This document shows positions 1 to 10,968 of a stretch of DNA of 64,000 bases, piece by piece. The stretch is from Echiichthys vipera (lineage: Eukaryota > Chordata > Actinopteri > Perciformes > Trachinidae). The translations under genes and the position numbers were made by a program. Location: contig OY829654.1 in the NCBI GenBank assembly GCA_963691815.1, positions 6,784,878 to 6,848,877 on the forward strand. Direction: 5' to 3'. The notes under the pieces are model-generated. The model saw only the letters and a list, made by a program, of their open reading frames with translations, did no database searches and was not told where the DNA came from. Positions within the stretch are counted from its first letter, which is position 1, and each line of letters opens with the position of its first letter.

Positions 1-63
1 GTCTGTTTGAGCCTGTTTAAACCCATCCCCTCCGGCTTTACCGGAGTATACCGCCATTTCAGT

Positions 64-515
64 AAGTAAACATGAAAGTTAGCTTACCGCTCAAGGAGAA
101 ACGAAGCCATTTGGGCGTGTGTTTTAATGCCACTGAACTCCTTTATGTCAGTCCATGGAGTGAATGCTTGGCCTATATTGAGTCTTGTTTTTTCCCGTCT
201 CCACTCACTAAGCTTCTGGGACATATAACGCCCCCTTCACTGAGGCTTTCACCCAGTGCCAGCCTACAGTAGCTGTGCTGAACAACAGACAACCCTGGCA
301 ACCCGCAACGGCTGGTAAAACGTAAACAGAACGTGACAGAAAGTCATTGTCAAACCTGTCAAAACATTTTTTAAATATTAATTCAGACTAAATATACTGT
401 ATTTTTTTTTCATGGAAAAGCAATACTTTCATTTTGTACCCCTCAAAACGCCTGTGGATGTTTTTTGTTTTTTTAAATCTAGCTTTTAATAAAGATTCTA
501 CAAATTCAACCTTTA
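64..515 (+). repeat. Dispersed repeat, copy A
   Basis: Strongly similar to 8014-8456, including a shared pseudo-frame beginning MKVSL and sharing KEKRSHLGVCFNA, and the 3' stretch aagattctacaaattcaac. The two copies differ by scattered substitutions and small indels, as expected of an interspersed element. I do not recognise the superfamily. Confidence 0.75.
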
Positions 516-1573
516 TCTCAGCATCATATTTCTGCCTCTCTTGTGGCCTTCTATGACCAGAAAAGGAGTGTTTAATAGCATCACACTTAAATGAAATACA
601 ATGTGCAAACCTTCAATCACCGGTACCGTAAGTGGCATTGCACAGAACTAACCGCATGCAGATGAGAAAGCGAGTGCCAGCGAGTACCAGTTCAATGCTC
701 AAGCACTGCCTCTCAATGAGCCAAATTGCCACCTTTGACCCAGAATCTTTGTCCAGCTCATCGTCCCTGATGCTTTGTGCCGAGGGTCCCTGAGTTTGGC
801 TGATAGAAAGCTGTGGTAGAGTATGCTGCCCGAAGGCTGTTCCTGTCTGCTGGTCCTACAGGAGTATGCACGTTCTGTGCTATAATGATGATCAAACGTG
901 TGATCTGAGGCCAAACATTTAGCTCTGTCATGTGTTGGCTGAGGATAACACACAGCATTGGCACTTTGCTTGCTCCCCCCCCCCCCCCCCCTGCACCATC
1001 TGGGTGTAAATAAACAATATTTATTTTAGTTCCTGTTTGAACAAATCATATGTGAGTACATTAAACCAGCAGCGTAAAAATACATTTAATCCTTTCAAAT
1101 CTATTATTACATGCTCAAGTTTATTGCAGGAACAATATGTAAAAGTACTTCCCGAGGATTATTGTGCATTAAACCGGCACGTAGTGTTTATTTTCGCAAC
1201 AGTCAAGTGCTTCTATGCATTAGTTTTAAACAGCTCTGCATTTAACGTAAAGACATAAGCCCTTTGACCTTCTCTCTCTTCTCATAGTGGCTAAGTTAGA
1301 ATTGCTCCACTAACAGAAGAATTCTCTGTGTAAACCGCCATTAAATGCTGACACATGGTATTATACAGAAAAGGCAGAGGACACAAACAAAGATGGCCCT
1401 GTTTGGAAATAAATGTGTCATTCACATAAAGAGTAAACACTGTGTTCTGGGGGTGATGGCAGATTCAGCAACTTTCATTTTAGCACCCAGAGTTGCTGCT
1501 GAATCCTACCCGCCTGTCCCACAGTTTATTAAAAATAGAAGATAAAAGAATAGGGAGCTGATTTTACATTCAC

Positions 1574-1795
1574 CTCTGCAGCAGCATCGGGCTCTCCACA
1601 TGACATCGGCTCATCCCGTTGGTCCTTGTGATGAGGAGAAGAAGCCGAGGCGTCTGTCGCGTCCCACTGTGCAGTGGCCGTAGTTCTAGCCGGACTCGAA
1701 CACCTCTTTCCGTCCCCGTCTGTCTCCTGATGTTTGGTGTCTCGCTCCTGCAGCATTTGCCTGTATTTCTTCTTTAGGATTAGATACTTCTCACC
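1574..1795 (-). CDS. SOWAH-family exon 3
   Basis: 74 codons from GEKYLILKKKYRQMLQERDT to CGEPDAAAE, acceptor gtctcag, donor gtgaat. The first 15 residues finish the domain; the rest is a Ser/Thr/Asp-rich, probably disordered linker. The following exon is not in the window. Confidence 0.68.
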
Positions 1796-4700
1796 CTGAG
1801 ACACACAGAGTCGATTAGCACAATATGCATTTGAAAAGATGAGAAAAGCACAGTCGTGGGTTATACAGTCTTTCTCACAATAACTTGTTTGTTTTTGTGA
1901 GAAATTTGTTTCTATTATACACTGGCTCTCAAACTGCGGTGTGTGTACCACCGGTGGTACTTAAGCTCTCTCTGGTGGTATGCAAAGGAATCTCCAAAGT
2001 AAAAAAAGGAAACATTAATCACTAAATTAATATAATACTAAGAAAATACTTAAAATTCTAATACCCGTGAAATGCAATTTAAAATAAGTTCAGCATTTCC
2101 TGTCACATTTTTGTGTCATTATCAGCCTGTTATGAAGTCGCGGTCATGAGCTACGAGCTAAACTGTGATGGCAGGATAGTAGGCAGAGGTAAAACCAGGG
2201 TTCCAATGGGTTCTTGAAATCCTTGAAAACGCTTCAATTTTAAAGTTGTGTTTTTAAGGTTTGAATTTTAGATAAAGTGGTTGAAAATATAGAAAGATGT
2301 AACTGTAAGGTGCTGGAAAAGCTTAAAAAAATGCACCTGGAAAGTGCTTGAATTTGCCCTTAGAAAAGGTGTACCCTGTGAAACGATTGGGTTGAAAAGA
2401 ATCCATTTAAGTGAACGCTATATTCAGAACATTTTCACCGCTTTACTTTGCCATCAGTTTACATGAGAGGAACTGAAGCCGTTCTGTGCTCTCGTCAAAG
2501 CCACCAGCCTTTATTGACAAATCAGTGATTTTACCCTCAGAACACAGGAGTTGCTGGTCTACCTCTGCTGGTGGTTTTGATGAGAGCATAGAATGGCTTC
2601 AATTTCCTTTGTGTACACTTTAACAGGGCTCTCTGATGGCAAGGTAGAGCAATCAAATGATTCTAAATATAGCATACACTTGTTTTAGGTGGCTAAAATA
2701 TGACCGCCATCTTCTGTAGAAAATACACTGACTATGGATAAGTACCTCATGCAACCGCACTTCCAAAAATCCAAACTATCCCTTTTAAGTATGTAATTTT
2801 ACTTTTTAGTGGAAAAACAATTCAGACACAATTTGCTTTTCCACATATAAAGAGCCAGGTTAGTTACTTTGCATATTGTGGCAGGACCAGTTTCAGGCTT
2901 CAGTGGAACAAGCTTTCATCAATATGTGAAAATACGTCATTAGAAATAGTTTCAAGGGAAATGAAAACTGCAGCTGCAGTCCCTTGGGGGAAACCAGTTG
3001 GTACAAAAAAAAAACTAAGTTTGGACTCCTTGTTAAGTTATGATGGTTTAGCTGAAACCTTTTCCATTTGCCTGCTTATGCCACAGTGTTGACATATGAA
3101 CACAGAATACATGGGAGCAGAGCTTTTTCCGCAAAAGGTCAAAGTATTTGAATAGTTTACTCACATTCTCTGACTTCACCACAGCAATTCGGTCAATGAT
3201 CAGCTTGAATTCCTCTCTGTATTTAGCTGCAGGGAAAATATTTGACGTGAAAAAACTGAGAACTGAACGTAGCTTCTAATTTCCCACATTCAGTAAAACA
3301 CAAGTGGTACCAACACACACAAATATATCCAATGAGGGCGAAAAGAAATTGCACAAAGTCAGCTCAGTTGTTTTATGTGGGTGACAGAAATAGATAAGAA
3401 TTTAATACTATAAAGCACATTCAGTATTTCCAGAAACTGATGTGGCTTAGATTTAAGGGTGTGTTTACAATTGATGTGTGGTTGGTTGGCTACTGAGTTG
3501 CTAGTCCCTGATTTGTATTTCTGTTGCAGTAAGAGGAAGGAGGTCTGCTCCAGTGTTAGTCTGGGTGACCAAGCTAGATGCAGCTCACAGTGCAAAGAAA
3601 GAGTTGCTGAAATGAAAACACTGCAAGCTAATGTGGAGAGGAAAGAGGGTCCCCTCTAGCAAAGATCCAAACAGATCACAGAGCATCCCCAAAGGCAAAA
3701 TCCTGAGTCACTTCAGACCTACAGTAAATCTTTCCTGTGGGAACCAAACAAACGTCAGCTGAAGAGCTGATAGACCTCTTCAGATAAAGCTATCTCCCTT
3801 TGTTTACAACAGTGAGCAGATATGTGCAGACTGTGTGATAAAGAGCAGCGAGGTCGCCCACACAAGCCAGGAATTTTCCAGGCGTAGGTATTCCATTCAT
3901 GCCTAAGGTGTACATGAGCATGCAGCTCAGGACAATTGAAGTGTTTCCTTTTCCTGATGTGGACGGACAGGACATTTGTAAGTGGGATAGTTGCACCGCT
4001 TCACGTTCAACAACAACAGGAAATCCAAAGGAAGCAGCCACTTACATCTGTCTCAACAAACGAATTCCTTGCTCACCAAAGTGAGTAACAAAGTATACGT
4101 GCTAGTTATTTATTAGCCAAAGGTCTGCACAAACAAGCACCTCACACAAACACGCACGCTTACACCCCCCTCCCAACACCGCCACATTCTCACCATGCCC
4201 CAGTTTTCCGATCCGATGATAAAAGCAACCCCATTAGAGGTCTACATCCAGTCATGCATGTGGACTTAATTATGATTAAAACACTATCATCAAAATTACG
4301 ACATCTGCAACCACATGCTATGACAGCCTTCACATGTCTGGGAAGCACTTTTCTAATTGGACAGACACGTCAGATGGCAGAGTATCAAGGCAGCTCCCTA
4401 AACCTCTGTCAACAACTGCAGTGCTGACATAGCATCTGGACAGTACATGCTGGCTACAGCAATACAAGGTCACTTTGGATAATCATTTAGGGAGGTTAAA
4501 ATATGTTTGTAAGCCAAAGGTAAAGGGACAGTTGAATGGGTAGATAATGACTCATTACAAGCTTGGTATTTGTCTTCTTATTTTGAAATTAAACTGCAGA
4601 TATTCTGCCTTTAGTCTGTGATTTTGTACTTTGTCTTTTAAGAGTTTTGTGTTCTCAGTAATCTATGTTTTTCTTGCTCATATGTTGAAATCAACCACCT

Positions 4701-7352
4701 ACTGCGTATACTCTACAGGAGTTATACTCCCTAGACCCTGAAATTTGCATTAAAAAAATTAGCATTTTTTTCTTTACATTAGGTATTGATATCTCCTAAC
4801 GATGACTGGATATTTTTATAACCATTTAAACTGCAATTTAAACATTCATAAACTGCAAAGATAACGCTTACTAATCTCTTCTAAAGAGGACCCTGGAAAC
4901 ACAGGGATGACCCCGCTAAAACTAACGCAAGCTAATACAACAGCACTGCAATGATCCTGTCCATTCCACCAGACTATGTGACTTCTGAAGGAATAAATGA
5001 CCCAATCTTCCTGTTTACAACTAACAAAAGCTTTGATTTATAGGAGATAAAATACAATATTGCTCAGCTGTTGCACACTGCTACAGGCTTAGGTGGTCAG
5101 GTGTGACTATAGCTTCATTTGGCTAATGTGAGCAGACTCCTGGTGAGGTACAATGTGTTTTAGTTTTTTTGTGATAAATAATTGAATGGTTATCTGTGAC
5201 ATGTTAAAGTAAAGTCTGACAGCAGAGTGGAGAGAAGTTAGCAAACTGGCTCAGTAATGTCAGTTACACAGCAATATGTAGCATTTACGCTGCATTATTT
5301 TTTTCCTATAGATTAATCTGATGATTATTCTCTCAATTGATCAATTAAGTTGTCATCGCATGACAGTGAAAAATGTCTTGTTTTGTTTGACCCACAGTGC
5401 AAAACCCCAAATGTGTAATGTAAGGAAAAAGGAAAAGCATCAAATGCTCGCATTTGAGAACCTGTAAGCATCACAATGATGGTGCTGCCAATGAATGTCT
5501 GTCCATCAACTAATTGATTAATTGACTATTTGTTGCAGCTCTTGCTAACCAGCGGTATCCAGTGGCGATTGCTCTAAGACTGACCCTAAAATGTTACCAA
5601 AAAAAAGGTGGTGAAATATGTAGGACCTGAATGTGTGTACATTTCAGTGACTAAATACGCCCTAGAAAGCCTTCATCTATTGTTCAGAAACAGCTTCTTA
5701 TCACAGGTAACCAGAGCAACTTCCTTCTCATTCATCGCCACAGCTCCACAGCTCTTTACACAGTCGGACGCTCAGCTTCTACTGACTTCAGTGGGGAAGC
5801 GTAGAGCGGGTTGTTCCACTGCAGCCAAACTAGTCGCTCATTGGATAAATGCTGGGCTTTGTCCCGCCCATCAGATGCTCAGCGTCTATGGGGGTCTATG
5901 GGGCAGTGGGCTGGCCCGGACGCTCGGCTTCTGCATGATGATTGGATGAGCTGTCTGAGGCGGAATCTTTTTTTGATTGACAGCTAAATGAGCGAATCAG
6001 CGATCTTGAAGAATAAACATCCACCGGAGCATTTTCCAAGTTTTTCATTCCGTTGTTCTGAACTGATCCGGAGACTTTACCGATCCCCAGAGACTTTGTC
6101 TTTGTTAAAAACGACTAGCGTTGTGTTTGGCGACTCTGTTCTGTCACTCTGCGGTTTCTTTACCCAACGAGCAGCAGCAGCTGTGGAGCTTCTCCTCCCG
6201 TCACTCACACTCACACTCACACTCACAGGCGGTCACACTTCACAGTAGCCTGGCGCAGCAGCTCCAGCTGGGCCAAGGCCGTTTAAGCAGCCTAGCTCTG
6301 CTGGCCATTGAGAGGACACTGGTCAAGTCCCTGGAAAAGACGCCTAGTTGGTACGACAAGGTCACAGATCATTTTCTTGAAAAGGAACGAAGGTTAGAAT
6401 TTACATATAAATGAACAAACACATTTATGATGTAGGCCGGAAAAATTAGCTTCCCCTTCTTGAAAGACCAGAAGCCGCCACTGGATTGGACATACAAGAC
6501 TCACATACAAGGTTATTTTGGCAATGGATTTGCTTTGCTTTTTATGCATACATGCAGCTAAAAACTGTTATTATTCTTTTAACGGTTACATAGCTTTAAA
6601 GTGGGGTGGACAGGATTCATAACAAGGCCTTTAAGGTTGAATTAAGTGTGCATATTGCAAAACATTTGTCTGAAAATACCAAATGTGAGAGGAATTTTGG
6701 TGTGTAAGCAGTGATTCAGAACTGTTGCATAAGCGTGTGTACAGTAAGTGGGTGGAGGAGAAGAGCAGGGCCACACACAGTCAAATCTCTTTGCAGAAAA
6801 GAGTGGGAAAGAGTGCATTTTTAATTTCATGGGGGCCACTGGGCCTCATGTGCTCATGTGTCACTGTATGGTGGACGCTTATTGTGAATGGGTCGGTTCA
6901 GGTCCTGCAGGAAATGACACAATCCCTGCAGAAACTGTGTGTTTGGAGGGTATTTTAATGCAAACCAGATGTCAGCTTTACACTACAGGAACAATGGAAG
7001 GACATAACACAACCGTGTGTTATAGCAGACTAATGACTGTAGCGTCTAAATAGATGAATCACACCCCACTAGTCCATGAATATGAGCAGTGTGGGGAATT
7101 CTTTGCGCCATCTCTCAGCACCGACAAGTATAACTGATGCAGCGGCGCCTTCATCACATTTTTCGGGTTAATATTTTCATCCATCTGAATCCACGAGACA
7201 ACGACTCGCTACTTACCACGTAACTGCGAGTCACTGTGGCCAATAAAGGGCTTAAAGGTCCTCAGTATGTCTGCATTTTTGACTCTGCCCGAGCTGCCTC
7301 CTCCGGCGGAGTAGAAATAATCCAGCAGCGCCTCTTCACTCACATCACCCAT
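1574..7352 (-). CDS. SOWAH (Sosondowah) family gene, 5' part, three exons
   Basis: Three exons (7217-7352, 3165-3226, 1574-1795) join in phase. The product begins MGDVSEEALLDYFYSAGGGS, continues SGRVKNADILRTFKPFIGHS, then KYREEFKLIIDRIAVVKSEN and GEKYLILKKKYRQMLQERD. The pattern (LL-x-[FY], GGRV+N-x-[ED]LL-x-x-F+, then +-x-x-F+-x-x-[VI]-x-x-[IV]A-V+-x-E-x-G-x-KY-x-x-L+++Y) is the N-terminal winged-helix-like domain of SOWAH proteins, which carry ankyrin repeats further on. Those would lie beyond the left edge. Which of sowaha-d this is cannot be told. Mammalian SOWAHs are mostly intronless as I recall, so the split structure is notable. Confidence 0.7.
1917..1990 (+). repeat. Fragment of a hAT-like repeat (tggctctcaaactgcggtg)
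   Basis: The stretch tggctctcaaactgcggtgtgtgtaccaccggtggtac resembles the end of a widespread fish and vertebrate hAT element that starts CAGTG(T/G)TTCTCAAACTG. Only one end is visible. Confidence 0.45.
2407..2690. repeat. Foldback (long palindromic) element in SOWAH-gene intron 2 to exon 2 interval
   Basis: Left arm from about 2407 to 2508 (for example gaagccgttctgtgctctcg at 2475-2494) is matched in inverse by the right arm 2567 to about 2690 (cgctctcat-like gatgagagcatagaatggcttc). Further pairs include ttgccatcag (2449-2458) with ctgatggcaa (2633-2642) and gctatattcaga with tctaaatatagc. The loop is 2509-2566. Arms are about 100 nt with scattered mismatches, typical of a MITE or foldback transposon. 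Confidence 0.7.
3165..3226 (-). CDS. SOWAH-family exon 2
   Basis: 62 nt (2 + 20 codons) encoding KYREEFKLIIDRIAVVKSEN between acceptor ccctgcag and donor gtgagt. It supplies the second half of the winged-helix-like domain. Phase fits both neighbours. Confidence 0.7.
3227..7216 (-). other. Intron 1 of the SOWAH-family gene
   Basis: About 4 kb. Segments near 5290-5540 (aattgatcaattaag, ctaattgattaattgac) look like a degraded AT-rich MITE, and 5860-6010 resembles a common fish interspersed repeat (gggtctatggggcagtgggc). A short TCACAC array is at 6199-6229. No exon was identified. Confidence 0.5.
7217..7352 (-). CDS. SOWAH-family exon 1 (start codon)
   Basis: ATG at 7352-7350 opens 45 codons plus one G, ending CAGTTACGTG|gtaagt. 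It encodes SEEALLDYFYSAGGG and GRVKNADILRTFKPF. The G completes an Ala codon with CT of exon 2. The surrounding sequence 7120-7330 is richer in CpG than its flanks, fitting a 5' end. Confidence 0.7.
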
Positions 7353-7359
7353 CTCTGCT

Positions 7360-7560
7360 CAGCTCTTACTGTTCGTCTTTGTAGCTTCTTTAAAAAATAT
7401 CTTTTCTATTCTCTTGGTATTTGTTCACTCACTCGGCCATAATGCAGACACTCCTCTTGGCTAATTTGGTTGTAGTAACTTTACATTATCTGAAGTTCAC
7501 TCCACCCAGAGGAGCCGACCGCCGCTGCGCCTCCTCCCGTTAACCCTTTAAGTGCACCAG
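7360..7560 (-). promoter_or_regulatory. Presumed promoter / 5' UTR of the SOWAH-family gene
   Basis: The sequence upstream of the start ATG has GC-rich stretches (for example gccgaccgccgctgcgcctcctcccg at about 7515-7540). No TATA box or Inr could be fixed, so the transcription start is unknown. Confidence 0.3.
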
Positions 7561-8013
7561 CATCTCAGCACCAAGTTTACACTGGAAACTGCCCTACTGC
7601 GCATGCGTCAACAGCTATGCAGCGTAAAGGGTAGAGGATGGTTAACTTTACATACATGTGACTTAGCAGCTAGTTATCTATGACGTGTCAGTGGTAGTTT
7701 AAAAGATAGAGTTTGGGTTAACCAGTATACTCTAAAACTAGAAATGCATTTTTAAATTGCTGCTTCCTCTGTATCTGATATCACCAACAGAGGGTCCGGG
7801 ACCCCCAGAGGGTCCGGTACCCCAGAGGGTCCTTAAGAGTTATGGCAGGGGGCCCGCCAAATTGTTTGAAAATCTTTCCAACGTTTCTTTTTCATATGAA
7901 AATATACATTAACATGAATGTAACGTATCCCCTCCAGCAAATCACACCATAAAAACAAGTATTAGAGGAGTTTGACTGACAGATAGTGTTAGCCTCTACC
8001 ATTAGCCGTTACC

Positions 8014-8456
8014 GCTAAGTAAACATGAAAGTTAGCTTACTGATGAAGGAGAAACGTAGCCATTTGGGCGTGTGTTTTAATGCCGTTGAACTCCTTTCTC
8101 TCAGTCCATGGAGTAAATGCTTGGCCTATATTTACTCTGGTTTTTGCCCGTCTCCGCTCACTCAGCTGCAGGATTGGAAAACTCCATTATACCCAGTGCC
8201 AGTCTAGAGTAGCTGCACCCAACAACAGACAACACTGGCAACCCGCAATGTCCAACGCTATTGGCTGGTACAATGGAAACAGAACTTGACAGAAAGTTAT
8301 TGTGAGACCCGTAAAAAAAAAAATCAAATATTAATTCAGACTAAATGTATTTTTTTAATGGAAAAGCAATACTTTCATTCTGTACCCCTCAAAACGCCCC
8401 GTGGTGTATTGTATTGTATGTAGCTTTTAATGAAGATTCTACATATTCAACCTTTA
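8014..8456 (+). repeat. Dispersed repeat, copy B
   Basis: Second copy of the element at 64-515, same orientation, about 8 kb apart. The shared frame (MKVSLLMKEKRSHLGVCFNA) has diverged at its end in both copies, so it is unlikely to be a gene. Confidence 0.75.
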
Positions 8457-9676
8457 ACTATCTCGCTAGACTTTCGCAAATCTTGGGTTACCACCGACAC
8501 ACGACCAAGAAAAACATGTTTTTTAGCAATGTCATAGAGAAATACTACACTAAACCCACAACCCTAAGCAATTGTTGGAACTCACTGTTACCACGGAAAG
8601 TTGACTTAACCTGCAAACAGCTAGTGAGCTGCTACCACTGAACTCTACAATCATTATGTAGCCTATACAGTCTTCCGTTATCCATGTTTTTTTTCCAACG
8701 AATCAAATGTTTTACCATTTTATGTCATTTAAACGATTACTGAGAACGGCATTTGCATGTGTTTTCTTAATTGACAGTGTGTTGAGCTCTTAGGATCAGG
8801 TCATACATTACAATTAAAAATAATGCATTTTATCTATAGAGCACCTAAGTTAAAATGATCATTTGGATCACAAGTTGTAAACCAAAGCGAGCCCCCAGTC
8901 CTGCTTCTCGCAGCTCTTGTGTGCACCCGTGATAAATGGTGCAGGGCCTGTCAGTTCAGGTATTAGACACAGAACACATTGTCAGATTAATTGTGCGATT
9001 GTGCTGTAAATATTAAATGTGCCGGACTTACACGTTAATCCCTCTGTCCTCCTCTAGTATAGCTTCTCTTTGAACGAGTCTCCATTTAATTTAGAAATGG
9101 GTGATTTGTATTTCATGTTTTAGGCTGCTGCTCTAAGACGACAATATTGTAATTACAGTAAGCTTCTTATAAGCTGATACAATTATTGAGGTGAGGAGTT
9201 TATATTGTCGTGTGAAAGTGGGACCTTATGCTCTTTCAATTTAGAAAACAACACAACTTTTACCAGGATAAAGACATTTGATCCTCCAGCATATGCCACG
9301 TCTTTGTGGAATGAATTTATGCCAGAGAGCAGCTGGCAATACATTATCACCTTGCTAGTGCTGTCAGGGGGAAAACACAAGAGGAAGCATCGACCGTGAT
9401 TCATTTTGCCACGGTGTCTAAACAGGAGCTAGTTTGGTGGAAGACGTACTCAGATGTTTCACTAAATTAAAGGTACCATTAGAAAGATCACAAGTAAAAG
9501 TTCTTCATGTAAAGTCATTCTTAAATAAAAGTATGGAAGCATTATCAGCTAAATATGCATCAAGTATCAACATTGAAAGTAGTCATTCTGCAGAAATTTG
9601 CTAACTGTGATTTTATCATATATTACAATATTAGATTGTTAATAACACCTCCAAAGGGTCACAAGGTAAAGCTGAA

Positions 9677-10019
9677 AGATTGTGAGATCACTCACTCACT
9701 CATCTTCAACCGCTTGTCCCTATCGGGGTCGCGGGGTCCCAGCTGACATCGGGCGTGAGGCGGGGTACATCTACGTCTATCACAGGGCACATAGACACAA
9801 ACAGAGACAGACAACCATTCACACCTAGGAGTCATCATTGAACCTAACACCTGCATGTCTTTGGACTGTTGGAGGAAGAAAACCCATGCAGACACGGGGA
9901 GAACATGCAAACTCCACACAGAAGGGCCCCAGTCGGGATTCAAACCAGGAACCCTCTTTCTGTGAGGTGACAGTGCTAACCACCACACTACTGTGCCACC
10001 CTATTTTAGATTGTGAGAT
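9677..10019 (-). mobile_element. Retroposed teleost repeat (9689-10007) with 12-bp target-site duplication
   Basis: The element contains the well-known fish-repeat phrases tgcatgtctttggactgttgg and cacggggagaacatgcaaac, and starts cactcactcactcatcttc. It is bounded by agattgtgagat at 9677-9688 and again at 10008-10019. A 12-nt direct repeat indicates LINE-driven retroposition. The tetranucleotide run at the left suggests that the 3' tail is on the minus strand. Frames inside it are not genes. Confidence 0.8.
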
Positions 10020-10397
10020 GATTCAGGAAAGGAGAAAAAAACAAGTTAATTTGTTGTCATACACTTTCACCTCTTTTGTCCTCAAACAGTTGTTAATCGT
10101 AATGGTACATCTCTGCTCGACTTGACTCACTTTTTAGGTACCAGGCCTTTTCTCTATTTTGCTTTCCACTGCGGTTAGTACCCCCTTAATGTAGACGGTT
10201 CAAATAAACAGCTGCATAGGAGCAGGGAGTTTTAAGTAGATCTATAAGAGGATAGTGAGTTTAAAAGGTGGAAGTTGCTAAAGTAGGGTGCATTTATTCT
10301 GAATTGTCAGAATGTTTTTTTTTAATTAAATTAAAACTGTTCAATGTTGTTGATGTTGAAATTACAAGTGTCTGTGAGGGCTGCTGTTCGCTAAAAT

Positions 10398-10968
10398 TAG
10401 CCAGATACAATCTGTTCCCTCACAACTCTGTAGCTAGCTAACATTAGCCTGATACAATCTGTTCCCTCACAACTCTGTAGCTAGCTAACATTAGCCTGAT
10501 ACAATTAGGCCTGTCACAATAACAAATTTTGCTTGCCGATTAATTGTCCCAGAAATCATTGCGAGAAGCGATAATTTTTGAAACCATTTTTAACTGATAT
10601 AATGATAATGGCATAATAATGCAAGTACACCCTCTTAAAGACCCATAAATGTTTATTTTCTAAAGAATATTTAACACTAGAACTAGAAGACATTTAAGAT
10701 ATCCAAAATAAAGAAACAAAACGACCAACAACAATAAATCGATTAGACTCTCTGTCTATTATTACACATTGGCGCGTTAAGTGGCTACTGTTTTACAACA
10801 AATGCGACACTCATCTTAACTCCAGGGGTCCACCACGGCCTGCAAAGTTATCGAGCTCATTAAAAGTTATCATGTGATTAATTGATTAATTGATTTATTG
10901 CTTATTGCGACAGGCCTAGGTACAATCTGTTCCCTCACAACTTTGTAGCTAGCTAATGCTAGCCTGAT
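10398..10968. repeat. 47-bp tandem repeat, three units, the third split by a transposon
   Basis: Units begin with gatacaatctgttccctcac at 10404, 10451 and 10498. The third is interrupted after gatacaat and resumes at 10921. Units contain tagctagctaac, itself a small palindrome. Confidence 0.85.
10506..10918. mobile_element. hAT-like nonautonomous element, 413 bp
   Basis: Terminal inverted repeats taggcctgtcacaata at the left and tattgcgacaggccta at the right. Flanked by gatacaat (10498-10505) and ggtacaat (10919-10926), an 8-bp target duplication with one mismatch, which is the hAT hallmark. No transposase frame. Confidence 0.82.

Larger units (their letters stand above)
1796..3164 (-). other. 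Intron 2 of the SOWAH-family gene
   Basis: Apart from the hAT-like fragment at 1917 and the foldback element at 2407-2690, this is AT-rich sequence with no coding signal that I can support. Confidence 0.6.
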
